From contig QANT01003686.1 of the NCBI GenBank assembly GCA_003254885.1, positions 1-52,988 on the forward strand: a DNA stretch of 52,988 nt, given 5' to 3'. The notes under the pieces are model-generated. The model ran no database searches and was not told the DNA's origin. It saw only the letters and a list, made by a program, of their open reading frames with translations. Shown piece after piece: positions 1 to 11,399 of this stretch. A program made the translations under genes and the position numbers. The stretch's first letter is position 1, and each line of letters starts with the position of its first letter. The stretch comes from Purshia tridentata (taxonomy: Eukaryota; Streptophyta; Magnoliopsida; Rosales; Rosaceae).

Positions 1-873
1 TATTTTTAATGGTGAAATTTCTTAATATGGCTACATGATTATGTGTGTGATATGACTACTTAATATTATGGTGTCATATCTGATATTTATTTTATAAATC
101 GTAAACTTTACATTGAATAAGAAAAGTATATCATTAGAGGTCACATCATATAATTGAGTCAAATTTTATATATTATTAGGAATATGTCTTTTTTCATTGA
201 TTCCTACAGTGGGTAAAATGGGGTATTCAACTTTGGGAATGAATTAAAAAAGAAATATGTATTGGGAAAAAAATGTATTAGTAGCTTATATGCCACGTAT
301 ATTGTTTATTTCTCAAAATGTAAACTTTATTTGAAATAAGCAAACATGTGAGTATATTATTGGAAGTTGCACCGTACATGTGGAATGATTACTCTTTCAA
401 AAAATTTCTCATTTTAATCTAAAGGTGGTTCACAAATTTAAAATTTGTAGGTATGGAAGAGTACTAATTTATATTAAAGTCTAATATGTTAGCCTTAGCC
501 CCATCCCTCAACCAAAATCCAAAGCTAAAGTACAATGACAATTTAAAGCTAGAAGATTAATCTTATAAGAGGACCCCAATAGAATCAATCAAACATATAG
601 TACAGAAAAACAGGTTGTGCTTCATTGAAATTTCGTATACACAAACACCATGCTATCATCATACATATACATTAACCAACTACTAAGCAAACTTTAAGAA
701 TAAAAAATCAAATGATCGAACTGATCAGCAGCTCAGCTCAGACTCGGATGCTAAATAGCTACGTACCCTAATTTCATTCATCATCACGAGCGGCTAAGAA
801 TGCATAACATAGAACATTATAACACATATAATTAATCGAGCTTAATTAGGGATTAAGATATAAAAGTAATTGA
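1..873. other. AT-rich intergenic DNA downstream of the patatin-like gene
   Basis: No gene, RNA or clear repeat is visible. The last part presumably contains the 3' UTR of the minus-strand patatin-like gene, but I see no decisive polyadenylation signal. Confidence 0.5.
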
Positions 874-2528
874 TTAACATGTTGACGATGATAGACTCGA
901 TAGGGTGGTGGCAGATGATGTTCTGGGTGATGAGGACGAAGTCTGCTTCAACAGCACCGTCGGTAAAATGTTGGTTTTTCTCCTCTCTTCTTCCTTAATC
1001 ATCTCCCCGCCAAACAATTCAATCTTCTCCAAATTCGAGCTCTCCACCATTTTCTTTCCTTCAAAAAGTACGGACTCCACATTTTTTTGCGCTAACATTT
1101 TGTCAATTACCGCCAATATGTCCATCTTTTTCTTGTTATTCACGTTCGCTATAATGCCGTTCGCTTGCACGCGAACATAATTGCTTGCCCGAGATTGCCC
1201 AAACGCCATGGAAACAGCTTGATCAACCTTTAATTTTGGAAAAAAGATAAATGATGATTAGTTATAGCTCACTCACCTACTCATTAAAAATAAATTAAAT
1301 AAATTTAGCACCAACTTAATATGCTTTAAGAATATTGCACAAAGACCTCTTTATTTATTTTAACAAAAAAATTCATATAGTTGACAATTAGGTGGCACAT
1401 ATGCCACTCAACCACCGTACAAATAGTACAAGAACAATTAATTAATAATTCATATTAAAATTCAATTTATGATATTCAATTACTGACCAAAAAATAAAGT
1501 AAAAAATTTTAAAATGAAAATTGAGAAATAATTCTTACCAAGTCCGAAGCTCCTTCACCAGCGATCCTTAGGCAGTCTGATTGTGACGAATTTCCAAACT
1601 CCGACTCGCCATTTCCAAGTGACACCACCAGGAGATCCTCAACGCCAGTACAGAATGGAAACTCCTGCTTGTTATTCAGCACGTGCGTAATAGCCGCAGC
1701 CGTCGGATTGTTCATGGCGATTCCGCCATCGACGGCCATGATCTTCGTCCTCCCGTCGACAGACCTCACCTCCGTCGCTGGATACGCTGAGGTGGCGGCA
1801 CACACGTCTTTCATCTTGAAATCGTAGCCGTCCATCTCCACGGCGTCCGCTCGTGAGAACAAGAAAGGCGCGCGGGAGGAGAGGTCGTAGCAAGGGATCA
1901 ACACAGACTTGAGCGTGTCCTTGAGGCTGCACTGGTCGCCGAATGTCTTGCAGAAGAGCTTCTCCCTCTCGACCGACTTCGCCGGCCTGAAAACTCGCCG
2001 GATAATCCCTGCCGGCGACGACGACCTGAAGATCTTGCGGCGGTTGTCGAGGAGGAAGTCGAGCGCTTCCTGAGCGGTGAACATCGGGCGGCCCGATCCG
2101 TCTCTGGATCGAGTGAAGAGCAGAGCGGCGAGAATGCCGCCGGCACCGGAGCCGGCGACGACGTCGAAGTAATCAGAGACGGAGGCGTGGGAGTTGCCGG
2201 ACTTGAGGCGGAGGCAGGACTCGAGGTGAGCGAGGGACTTGGCGGCGAGAATGCCGTCGGTGGCACCGGCGGCGTCAATGCTGAGGATTCGGACCTTGCC
2301 AGTGAAGTGTTTGCTCGACTTCATGTGATGGAGAGGAGTAGTGGTAGTGTTGGGAAGGCTGTGTTGCGTAGGGGTTTTTGGCTGGTCACAAACGACGTCG
2401 TTGTAGCCGAAGAGGAACTTGTTTTCGAGAATGGAGAAGATTTCGTAGGAGAGCTTGTCGACATCAACCAAGTTGGAGTCATCATCAATGTTGAGCATGG
2501 GCGAGTGAGATGTGGACTTTGCCGCCAT
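874..2528 (-). CDS. patatin-like phospholipase, pPLAIII (PLP6-9) type
   Basis: Two exons, 2528..1539 and 1227..874, joined as ...DL|VDQAVSMAFGQ..., give 447 residues. The intron starts GTAAGA and ends AAAG. The patatin core covers about residues 78-280, with an N-terminal plant extension and a Ser/Thr-rich C-terminal tail. The nucleophile elbow reads GSGAG (126-130). The usual catalytic Ser of GxSxG is therefore Gly128, which is the family hallmark of plant pPLAIII, as opposed to classic patatins. The DGG dyad motif is intact (267-269). The oxyanion-loop segment reads SIDAAGATDG, so one glycine is replaced by Ala. Known pPLAIII proteins are membrane-associated acyl hydrolases that affect cell elongation and cellulose content. 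A role here is inferred. Closest family members are the Arabidopsis PLP6-9 proteins, and I cannot choose among them. Confidence 0.93.
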
Positions 2529-2678
2529 ATTTGGGTACTTTTAATGCGAATGGTACTGAAACTTTTGGTGTTGTTTTAGGTAAGCCTAGAGTTGAATACT
2601 GATGATGGCTAGTGAAGAAGGAAGTGGGGGATCGATGTTGTTGATGAAAGATGCATAGGCAGAAGCCACAACGTGGGG

Positions 2679-2685
2679 TTTTATA
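2679..2685 (-). promoter_or_regulatory. TATA box of the patatin-like gene
   Basis: TATAAAA on the minus strand, followed by a C-rich stretch, about 150 bp upstream of the ATG at 2528. Spacing fits a plant core promoter with a 5' UTR of about 120 nt. No other evidence of the start site. Confidence 0.5.
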
Positions 2686-3245
2686 GGTGTCAATATGAAT
2701 TAAGTACGTACGTGTGAGAGTTTGGGTCTGTGTGAGTCAGTGCTGTAAATGAATTTTTATTTTTTATTTTTTATTTCAATTAAGCGAATGTTTTGGTGAC
2801 CATCTTGGAACATTCTGAATCGAAGCTACCACACGACCAAGGCTGGTTTATTTATTCGGAAAATAAAAGATGCTGTAGCCTTTAGGAGGGAGATAGGACA
2901 CCGCCAAAATTCTTTTAAAATTAGCTTTGTGATCTCTTGTATGGTGTAGATCAAATTAAATGTTTTTTTTAGGGGGTAAAACCAAACCATTCTAACAGTT
3001 GACTAAAGGACACTCCGGGAGTACTTGGAGGAATTAATGTTACAAATCAACCCCTTGTAGGTTTGGTGAATTATCAGTATGTATATTAAAAATAGTACAC
3101 AATTTAATCTCGCTATTCTTGCATAGACAATAATTGAAGCCATAAATAATGTTATCATAATGTCTTGTATTGTACCAATGTGTACGTGTGGTACCTTACT
3201 ACATTACCCCTCTCTTACAGACACGAGATATATAGAATATCTTAT

Positions 3246-3690
3246 AGCATCTCTAAAAAACTCTAGTAAAATCACTCTTCAAATTCATATTTGATGATCT
3301 ATATGTGGCAATTTGAAGAGTGATATTTGCTACTTGAATTTTTTACTCTCCAAAACACTCTTCTAATTTTAAATTTTTTTATCTATTCTATGTACTAATT
3401 ATTTATATTTTTTTATTCACTAATTTTTGTATTTGTTCTATGTACTATTTATTTTTAAAGTTTAATTTATTTAATTGAAAATTTATTATTAGAGGAAAGA
3501 GAATGAAAGTTGTATAGGAATTATAAACCAATTAATATCTGAAAAGAAGAGAGAGGGTCCTAGATTTGAAAAGAGAGAAATTAAATTGTCAATTCAAGAT
3601 TTATTTTGAAGGATCTCTTGGAGCCCAAATTACTCTTCTCTCTCTTTAAAAAATGAAGAATTCTTCATTTGAAGAGTCTTGTGAAGATGC
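3246..3690. mobile_element. possible MITE with imperfect terminal inverted repeats
   Basis: The left end begins AGCATCTCT and runs to ACTCTTCAAAT. The right end, read on the other strand, begins AGCATCTTC and has the same ACTCTTCAAAT. The ends are imperfect inverted repeats about 445 bp apart around an AT-rich core without coding potential. I could not find a clean target-site duplication, so the superfamily is open. Confidence 0.4.
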
Positions 3691-4769
3691 TCAAGACTTC
3701 TTCAACTTGAGGATAAACTTTGCCTACTACTCCCAACTCCCAATAAATAATAAATACAATAATGCTTTATTGGAACTTTCCCTTTTTTCTCATTCTCTTT
3801 ATTTAGTTATGGAATATTACTATTCACTTATAACTTCTAATTAAGCGCCATGTTCCTTTCAAATTTCATACTCTTGTAATCATCTTCAAACTTCAAACCC
3901 CCAAACCAATTTTCATCTTTAATTTCTTGTACATGCAAATGGTATGAAATATTTTTGTTTCACAATATTCAAATATAAGATGTCTATATTACACTTTAAA
4001 TCTAAATCATTTATTATGTTTTACTTTTATATAAGATCAGTAGTTACAATATAGCAATTAAATAATTTATATATCTTATATTGTTAGAGACTTAGAGCTT
4101 GTTTGGTTCAAATTTTGGAGGTTTGGAAATAAGAAATCAATTCAATTCTCAAGTTTGGCCCGCCTCAAAAGGGAAAATGAAAATCTTACTCAAACTTGGA
4201 TTTTGTATAAAAATACCTAACATAATAATGAGAATCTTTCATTCTCTTCCCTCAAACAATGTATAGAAATTGATTTCCGTGAACTGAATTGGCCCCGTTT
4301 GTGGTGGTGAATGCAAAAGAGGTCCAAGATGAACTATTTATTCGTGATAGTTTGGAATATTGACTGAATTGGCGAATATTATAGATGGACCGTCATATCG
4401 AGTGGAGCCCGAACTATAAAGAGAGGAACCTCTGATCCCAAGGCATTAATTGACGAGTCAACTACTACAGAGGTACAATTCATTCATTCATAATTTCATA
4501 GGCTGTGAATATCTTGTGATGCTTAGCCATGAAATCCTTGTAGGCCCAAATAACATGTGGGTGTTCGTATGGTTCTTTAATTTTCGATCCTTTCTCATTA
4601 TCTCAACCAGCTTCTTCGTGTACGGACTGTACCGACATTTAAGTTGAGGAATTGAGCCGATAAGGCATTAGTTTGGGTAAGGCTGTGGGATTGAGTCGTC
4701 ACATATATATTTAACAACTAATGTTTGTCTGTTTAACAAGACAAATTACCACCATAAAGTTAACATAAT

Positions 4770-4803
4770 CATATATATATATATATGTGTGTGTGTGTGT
4801 TTT
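4770..4803. repeat. compound (AT)n(GT)n microsatellite
   Basis: About eight AT units run directly into about six GT units, then a T run. It is a simple sequence repeat with no associated gene. Confidence 0.7.
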
Positions 4804-5224
4804 TGTATGTATTTGAGCTAGTCTGACATGACCAAGCGTGTCAATAAATGACGGTATCTGTTTGGATTATGACATATTGAAGTGAAATGGTAGCTAGCAC
4901 GGTGCGTGCATGCATGGTGTTGATGTTGTCTATTACAGTTGTCCGGGTCCCGTACCCAACCTGCAGCTGAGTTGTGTACGGTTAGACTTGTCAAAACTCA
5001 AAAAGTAGGCAGCAATTAATTCATTAAGCAAGCTGCAACCAAGTACCCTCTCCATTTATATGTCCATGTACCAACAACTAAACAACATCACAGATTTTGA
5101 TTTTTAGATACATAAATATTCATTTTTGAATACTAAAATATTAATTTCTGAATTATTATATTTATTTAATGGTATATAATATTTGTATAGTAAACGATCT
5201 CATGTATGTGAAATCAATTAATAG

Positions 5225-5229
5225 GGTTA
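5225..5229 (+). repeat. left target-site duplication of the solo LTR
   Basis: GGTTA immediately precedes the TGTT terminus of the LTR and is repeated exactly at 6250-6254 after the AACA terminus. Confidence 0.85.
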
Positions 5230-6249
5230 TGTTTGGGGATAACACCTCCACTCAAGTCAACAGTCAACGTAGTTGGCCACGTGGGATCTCGGATTCGGCT
5301 TCCGTGCTATCCTTGGTTAATGGTCCATTTATGCAACTCCGTCGGATCGGATCTTATTGTCGGATCCGAGCCGAACTGTCATATCGACTAATAGTCAGAG
5401 GCAAGGTCCGCAAAAATTCACCGGTAACTCGGATCGGATGCTGAGCTCGAATCGGAGTATGGTTAACTGTCTTCCTTCGTCAAACTACCTACTCGTTAGA
5501 TCTTCTATCTACATTTTCGGATCGGATTCAATTGCCCTTCGAGCCGAACACTTCCTGGATGTACTAAATTTCCTCGCAGATGTACCACCACTGGGAGCCC
5601 CATTCGGATCGGAATGATCAACCTCCACTCATCCAATTCCGAGCCGAACGAAAACTCAGATCGTAGTTATTGCGCCTGACACTCCGAAGGTAACTCTGTG
5701 CTTTGCATTTATGGCCTACCTGCTCTGCTTTGCTTTCCATTTAATGCATGCAACTTGTAGACATCCCTTTGGCATTAAATGAAAGAACTTGCCAGTAACC
5801 CAAGCCTACCCTGCAAGCTTAGCATCCAAGGTCTATGATTAGCCATGATTATACCTACTAGCCAGAAAGAAAAATCCCAATCCCTTTGCCTATAAGTAAG
5901 AGCATAACCACAAGGCAAAGGGAGGGACAGAAATCTAAAAAAACTAGCCCAAGCTCTGGCAACATTTACCCAGAAATCTTACCTCTTTTCCTTCATCTCC
6001 TTCCCAAGCTCTCACTGTGTTCTTCAGCACTTCTTGCATCCTCCATCTTGCACTCTCCTGACTTTGCCATCGGAGTATCTCCGGCCGGTACCACACCGGT
6101 GCTTTTTTTCCGTTCAGTGTGCAGGGAACAATTCTGAAAGCAGCTAATTGACACGCTCGGATCATCTGCCCGGTCGCTCAACTCGCCACGTCACCAACAA
6201 CCCGCATTTAAGTTGTGTGCAAAGGTCCAAGCAGATTTTTGCATCAACA
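5230..6249 (+). mobile_element. solo LTR of an LTR retrotransposon (Gypsy-like by appearance)
   Basis: A 1,020-bp segment starts TGTTTGGGGATAACACC and ends TTTTTGCATCAACA, giving TGTT...AACA inverted termini. It is flanked on both sides by the 5-bp direct repeat GGTTA. No primer-binding site, polypurine tract, gag or pol is adjacent. That is the pattern left by recombination between the two LTRs of a full element. A TATAAG at 5891-5896, about two thirds of the way in, may be the old U3 promoter. Three copies of a CGGATCGGA...GAGCCGAAC pair lie in the first half. The short ORFs inside are not genes. The Gypsy assignment rests on general resemblance only. Confidence 0.85.
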
Positions 6250-6254
6250 GGTTA
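6250..6254 (+). repeat. right target-site duplication of the solo LTR
   Basis: GGTTA, identical to 5225-5229, directly after the LTR end. Confidence 0.85.
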
Positions 6255-6687
6255 GTATTAAAAACTGGGGTGGATCTACAATGGGGTAAATGGGTCAATT
6301 GATCCCATGAACCCATGACCCTATGAACCCATGGATGTTGGTGGAGTTGCAGGAGCAAGTTTGCACTAGTGGTGTTTATCAAAATGTCTGAAAGAGGAGA
6401 TAAGATAGCCTAGAAGAAGAGAGTCTCAACTCTCACGTGATATGTATATGCAAATTGGGCCTTTTTTTAAAAAAAGTTCTTAATGTCGTTTTGGCAAGTT
6501 TATTTAAAAAAAAACATAGTACTATAAGAAGAGAGACACGAGAATGAAGGAAAAAAGGACTGAGTGATTGGTTGGTGCCGCTCAAACTCGCCGGCCAACG
6601 CGATTCTGCCCCCTGCTCGCTGACTTGCCCCCGCACTGCTAAGTCACTCACAAATTTTTTTGATGCATTCATTCGATTTTTGCGATT

Positions 6688-6739
6688 GGGTTAATTGGGT
6701 TTGGGGTGTTGGGTTAATTGGGTTTGGGGTGTTGGGTTA
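6688..6739 (+). repeat. 23-bp G-rich tandem repeat with quadruplex pattern
   Basis: Two exact 23-bp units (6688-6710, 6711-6733) plus the first six bases of a third. Each unit carries three G runs (GGG, GGG, GGGG) separated by loops of 3-6 bases. The array therefore has seven G tracts on the plus strand, which meets the usual G-quadruplex pattern. Confidence 0.85.
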
Positions 6740-8629
6740 GTTTTTTAATTGAGTAATTTGAGTTAATTACATAATTGGCTTTGATTGGTTAATTGGGTTA
6801 GTTAGGCTGTTGGTTTAATTGGTTAATTGTTGATTGGGATTTCTCTATGCTTGTGGTTAATTGATATTAAATTAACTAATTGAGGCTGTTATTGAATTGG
6901 AGTATATTTAACAATCGCTCAAAGATGCTAGCTCGCTATACTCTATTCCTTAATTGCTTTCTTTCAAACCACCAGCACTATTCTTTTCTTTATTATTTAA
7001 TGCGCACGAGTTCCCGCCAATGGGTCCCAAAATTTGATTCTCTCTTCATGTTTTAATAATAATCAGTTTTTAATTTTTATTGAACTTGTGGTCCACTAGT
7101 CTTCCAAGTTCATTGTCCTTTATAGATATGTTACATTACATATGGCCAATTACACGTAAATAATATGCACTGCTAACATGAAGTTTGAGCATATACATTA
7201 TAAAATGGAAGTCAGTTTTTGATTCAGTAATGACATATTGACAAGGTCACTTTCGTGGCGGCTTCCTCAACCACCACCGACGCTGGATCGAGTGCAGCAT
7301 ATATAAATATATTACATATATATCCAAACAAAAACACAGAGAGAAGATACACGAACGAAATCAGCAGCCGATATTTTGTGCCGAGCTCAGTGGGGACACC
7401 GCCATATGAATCGGTAGGTGAAGTGGGAGTAGTAGTAGATCTGCGTCAAAAGCTTTTTTATTGATATAACATCGTCAACACTCTTGTCCTTGTCCCCTTT
7501 ACCACTTCATTTCCTTAACCTCCCTCTAATTTTATTGCAATTCTTTCCTTTTTTTTCTTTTTCAATTTTCAGACTAAGTACTAAGAAACTAACTTTTGGC
7601 TTTGGCCACCCGACAAGAGCTTGGTGTGTCAATCATGTACTTTATTAATTAATCACAACTTTAATCATTTGGGTTAGTTAACAAACACTGCTTCTTTTCC
7701 ATGATTTGAATATGGGGTTGTGGGTTTTATGATTTTAAATAGTCTCAATTGTCTGATGATGGTGTGGAAGTGGAAGTGTGTGGATAGAGAGGACTAATCT
7801 TAAAGCCAAAGGTTCATATTTTAAGGGTTTTTGGTTGTTGTACTATTATGCCATATGCATGCACACTAATATATATAACTACTTAATTAGGCTTAATATA
7901 CAATTGTAAATTTGTAATTGTGTGTCGATGTTGGTTTTGGGAGGGTGGTGACAAGGACAATTGACCTACTTAAATTTTTGTTTCCATTTCTATGATTAAA
8001 GGTCTAACAGATTGACACGTCTGAGAACGAGACAAAATGTCAAACAAAGCATTCACATTTTTCTTTTTAAATAAAATTGAAGTACAACAATTTAATTAGA
8101 ATCTTGTGTTTTTTTTTTTTTCTGATAAAATTTTAAGATCTTGTTTGTTACTGAAGCTAAACTGAGTGTGGCCTCTAGCTATGGCTGCATGCATCATGAG
8201 TGGTGATGGAGGGCCATACCAGTGGGACAATGAGTGTGGTATGAGATTCCCAACCGACAGTGTGCTGATTTCTGAGTCATTTCTGATTAATTATTAGCCG
8301 TTTGTTACAAGGTTTGGTGTTACAAAGCTACCTACAATATGTATGAATTAATTAGGATTACCTTGACAATTTAATTAATTTAGTCTAAAGATGATGATGG
8401 CACTCCTAGTCCAAATTTATGGGGGGGTGGGGGCTGGAGAGGTGACATAAAGTTGAAAGAAAATTATTTTGCTATCACTCAATTCAATCCAATAGTACCG
8501 TCCATATTTTCGATCCTATGTGTATTACATCTCTAATAAATATGAGACATATTTGTATAGGTATTTCTTAACTTTATTAGAGAAATAGTATATGAATAAA
8601 TCTAAACATTCATTCTAAAATTAATGAAA

Positions 8630-8922
8630 AATTAGAGAAATAGTCAAAATTCTTATAGGTCATTATGTAAGGCCTCATATTTTTTATGTAAGATATTTCT
8701 CTCAACACGTCTCTGCATGTGTGGTATCACTCAAGTCTAACACATGAACAATTCGATCATATTGGGTGATGTAGAACCACGTGTGACCGTTTGGCACAAT
8801 ACGTGATCTAATATTATGAAGAAATCTAAATATATATCGCAAAATCAAGAAAAAGTAACTCAAACTCTTATAAACTATTATGCAAAGCTTCACATTTTGT
8901 ATGTGGAATATTTCTCTCAACA
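8630..8922. repeat. degraded direct repeat, two copies of about 80 bp
   Basis: The segment ending TATTTCTCTCAACA at about 8705 recurs, diverged, ending at about 8922, offset by about 218 bp. Both copies share CTTATA..(C/A)..TTATG followed by a TTTTxTATGT stretch. It looks like a transposable-element remnant of unknown family. Confidence 0.5.
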
Positions 8923-11283
8923 GATACATGTATTCTACAAAATTTAATATATTTAGAATTTTTCAATTTTATTGAGAGAGAGGGGTAACTTAAGAATTTT
9001 CCTCCTTTGAGCCTTTCTTATTGGGCTACATCCCCCTGTGCCAATCAGGGAATGCGTATATGAAGGGAAATTAGAAAAAGAAACATTGTTTACTTTCTAA
9101 TCCCACTCCCACATGAGAAAGCAAATAGTGGGTCTTTTGACTCTTTTTAGAATTTCCGTATATGAAGTATGAACACTTGATTATAGTCAGTAGGTCCAGT
9201 TGACAAAAAGAGTAGTTAGGCCCATAGCTATTTTTCCATAGTTTCTTTCTTTTTGGACCTTTGGGCCCATTGTACTAGAAAAATAAAGGTTCAACACATT
9301 CCCTCATTTAAAACTTAAATTTCTTTGCCTTTTTGCTTCACTTTATATTCTTTTTGTTTTGGAAGTTTTGTTTTAAGAAAATGGGTAAAAATTTTGAAAT
9401 TTAGGCGGTGTGTTAACTGAATTGTAGATACTTATGGGTCGGACTGACATTAATTTCTCCTCCATTGTTTTTTAAATTTTATTATATTTATAGAGTTGTG
9501 GAGGGAATACCTTTTTCAATAGTATTAGACCGATTTAGACTGAAAAGAGATTCATGAAAACAAAAAGAGAAAATGGATATGATGCATGAGTTTCTTTAAC
9601 CATTAAATGTGCCATTTTATCAACAAAACATAAAGAAAAGTTTTATTGTAGTTCACTTAGAAATATTGAAAAAAAAGAAGACATTTATAAAATCATGAAA
9701 GAAGACCTCAGTGTGGTTGAGTCATGAGGTCCATACAAAGAAATTTGGGCCTCTTAGCTCATAAATGGAAGAAAAAATGGCCCATGCTGAGCAGCTGGCT
9801 TGGACCACCAACGTCTTGCAAGATTTGTGAACCTCTGAGGCTGACTTAAGCAATTGCTTGGTGTTTTGACTGAGGATTTGGCTGGTGTTGCTTGACCCAG
9901 AATGATTCTGATTTAGTTGTCTGATGTAGAAAACCACCATTATTTAGAATATATTTGCTTTGATAAATAATTAATATCTTGGTATTTCAGGTTTTAGCCC
10001 CTAAAAGAAAAATATAGAATAACTTTGATCGCACGTAAAATAATTAGTATAAATTATATCTCTCCTATTTAAACGAAAGACGGTTAAATCTGTATGATAG
10101 AAAGTAATGATGGATAAAGGGTACTAAAAGTCGTGGAAAAGACTAAAGAATAAGGATAGGAAATTATTTCCAAAGCTGTTTTACAATACAGACAGATATT
10201 GAATATTATGTTTTTATTTTACGTACATTTACATAAAAAAGGGTAATGGGGAATAAAGTGCACATCTATGGCAACAACGAATCAATGAACATGTTTCAAA
10301 GCGCTTTTGTTTTGTGGGGGTCAGAGACTGAGAGGAGCTAGAAGGTGCTTTTGACAGTCACAGTAGAACTTTGGTTCATACATAATGAATAGGAATAGAA
10401 TCCTAATTCCTAAAGCAGTGGTGGTAATGCTTCTGTTGCTGCTTCTGTGGCATTGTATGATGTAAATACAAAGCTGTCATTGTCAACCTGAAAAAATTAG
10501 GCACTTGTGTACTCCTTGCCTCCCCCTCCATTACATCTAAGTCTTCCAAGAGGACAAAGACCAGGCCCTTCCTACAGTACTATCTCATATTCTCATGTAA
10601 ATTGGACTTTCAAAAATAATAAGACACTAAATAAGTTAATAAATTTTTTGAGAGTTGGAGCAACCAAAGCATGGTCGATCTGTTCATTTCCTTGTCTACT
10701 TTACAGCCTAGAACTGGCTCTGAGAATCCAAAGCTGTTCATACCATCTTTCCTTATATAGATCGATGAATTTAATTCCTTTCTTGGGTTTAATATAAATT
10801 TAACAATAAGGTTTAAATTTTTTTACAAAATATGAATATATAGTTTCCATTACATCAATACATTGTATGGTAAGACAGTACTGCATAAAATTTTCTCAAA
10901 CATTCAAGTAAAGATTATAGTATTAAAAAAAGATATATCCAATCAATAATCAAGAAAAAAGAAAGATAGATATATCAGAGTCGAGCCGTCGACTACATGA
11001 GCAGGGAATTGATCATATATATTTTAAGTTACCATTTTATACGTCCATGCTTAGAATCCTTGTTTGCTAATCATAGAAAGAGAGAAAGAAAGCCCCATTA
11101 ATTTTCAGAAACTTAATCAGGAAATCTATATATGTATATAGATAGAATTAAGCAAGGAGTAGCAGAGGGAAATATAATTGAAATATGCAGAGAAGCAAGC
11201 AAAGTAGGTAGTCTAGTTGTGTGCAGATGCAGCAAACAAGTAAAAGAGCAATGGAAGAAAGAGAGAAAGGGAAGAGAAGAGGG

Positions 11284-11304
11284 TATGCTTGGCTCCTCGC
11301 ACGC
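11284..11304 (-). ncRNA. miR160*: miR160 star (3p) strand
   Basis: Opposite arm of the hairpin. It has the typical GCGU(G/A)CGAGGAGCC start and pairs with the mature strand. Confidence 0.9.
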
Positions 11305-11348
11305 CACCCACAGTGGCCAACCAATAAGCAGATTGACCATTCTGCTTG

Positions 11349-11369
11349 TGGCATACAGGGAGCCAGGCA
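11349..11369 (-). ncRNA. miR160: mature miR160 (5p)
   Basis: The 21 bases match the canonical miR160a sequence known across land plants, from memory at every position. The first base is U, as expected for AGO1 loading. Confidence 0.97.
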
Positions 11370-11399
11370 TAACCCATTAATTATTTCACCTAATTTCAC

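Larger units (their letters stand above)
2700..5224. other. intergenic DNA with repeat relics
   Basis: No convincing coding region; the short ORFs here do not resemble known proteins. It contains a possible MITE (3246-3690) and a compound AT/GT microsatellite near 4770-4803. The rest is low-complexity AT-rich DNA. Confidence 0.5.
6255..11270. other. gene-poor intergenic region
   Basis: No ORF here resembles a conserved protein. It contains a G-rich tandem repeat (6688-6739), a degraded 80-bp direct repeat (about 8630-8922) and short homopolymer runs. It may contain the 3' part of the MIR160 primary transcript at its right end. Confidence 0.5.
11275..11380 (-). ncRNA. MIR160: MIR160 precursor hairpin
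   Basis: On the minus strand the 5' arm carries the 21-nt mature miR160 (11369..11349; begins UGCCUGGCUCCC, ends AUGCCA). The 3' arm carries the star strand (11304..11284; begins GCGUGCGAGGAGCC). The two arms pair with the two-nucleotide 3' overhang expected of Dicer-like processing. The loop region (about 11305-11348) forms a short upper stem. Mature miR160 is one of the most conserved plant microRNAs and directs cleavage of ARF10, ARF16 and ARF17 mRNAs in auxin signalling. No target lies in this window. The ORFs predicted across this segment are not coding. Confidence 0.97.

Noticed and set aside
905..1180. Plus-strand ORF over the patatin gene exon 2
   Set aside because: It is the antisense shadow of a well-supported coding exon and has no domain of its own.
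5357..6137. Short plus-strand ORFs in the solo LTR
   Set aside because: They lie inside a non-coding LTR with clear ends and do not resemble retrotransposon proteins.
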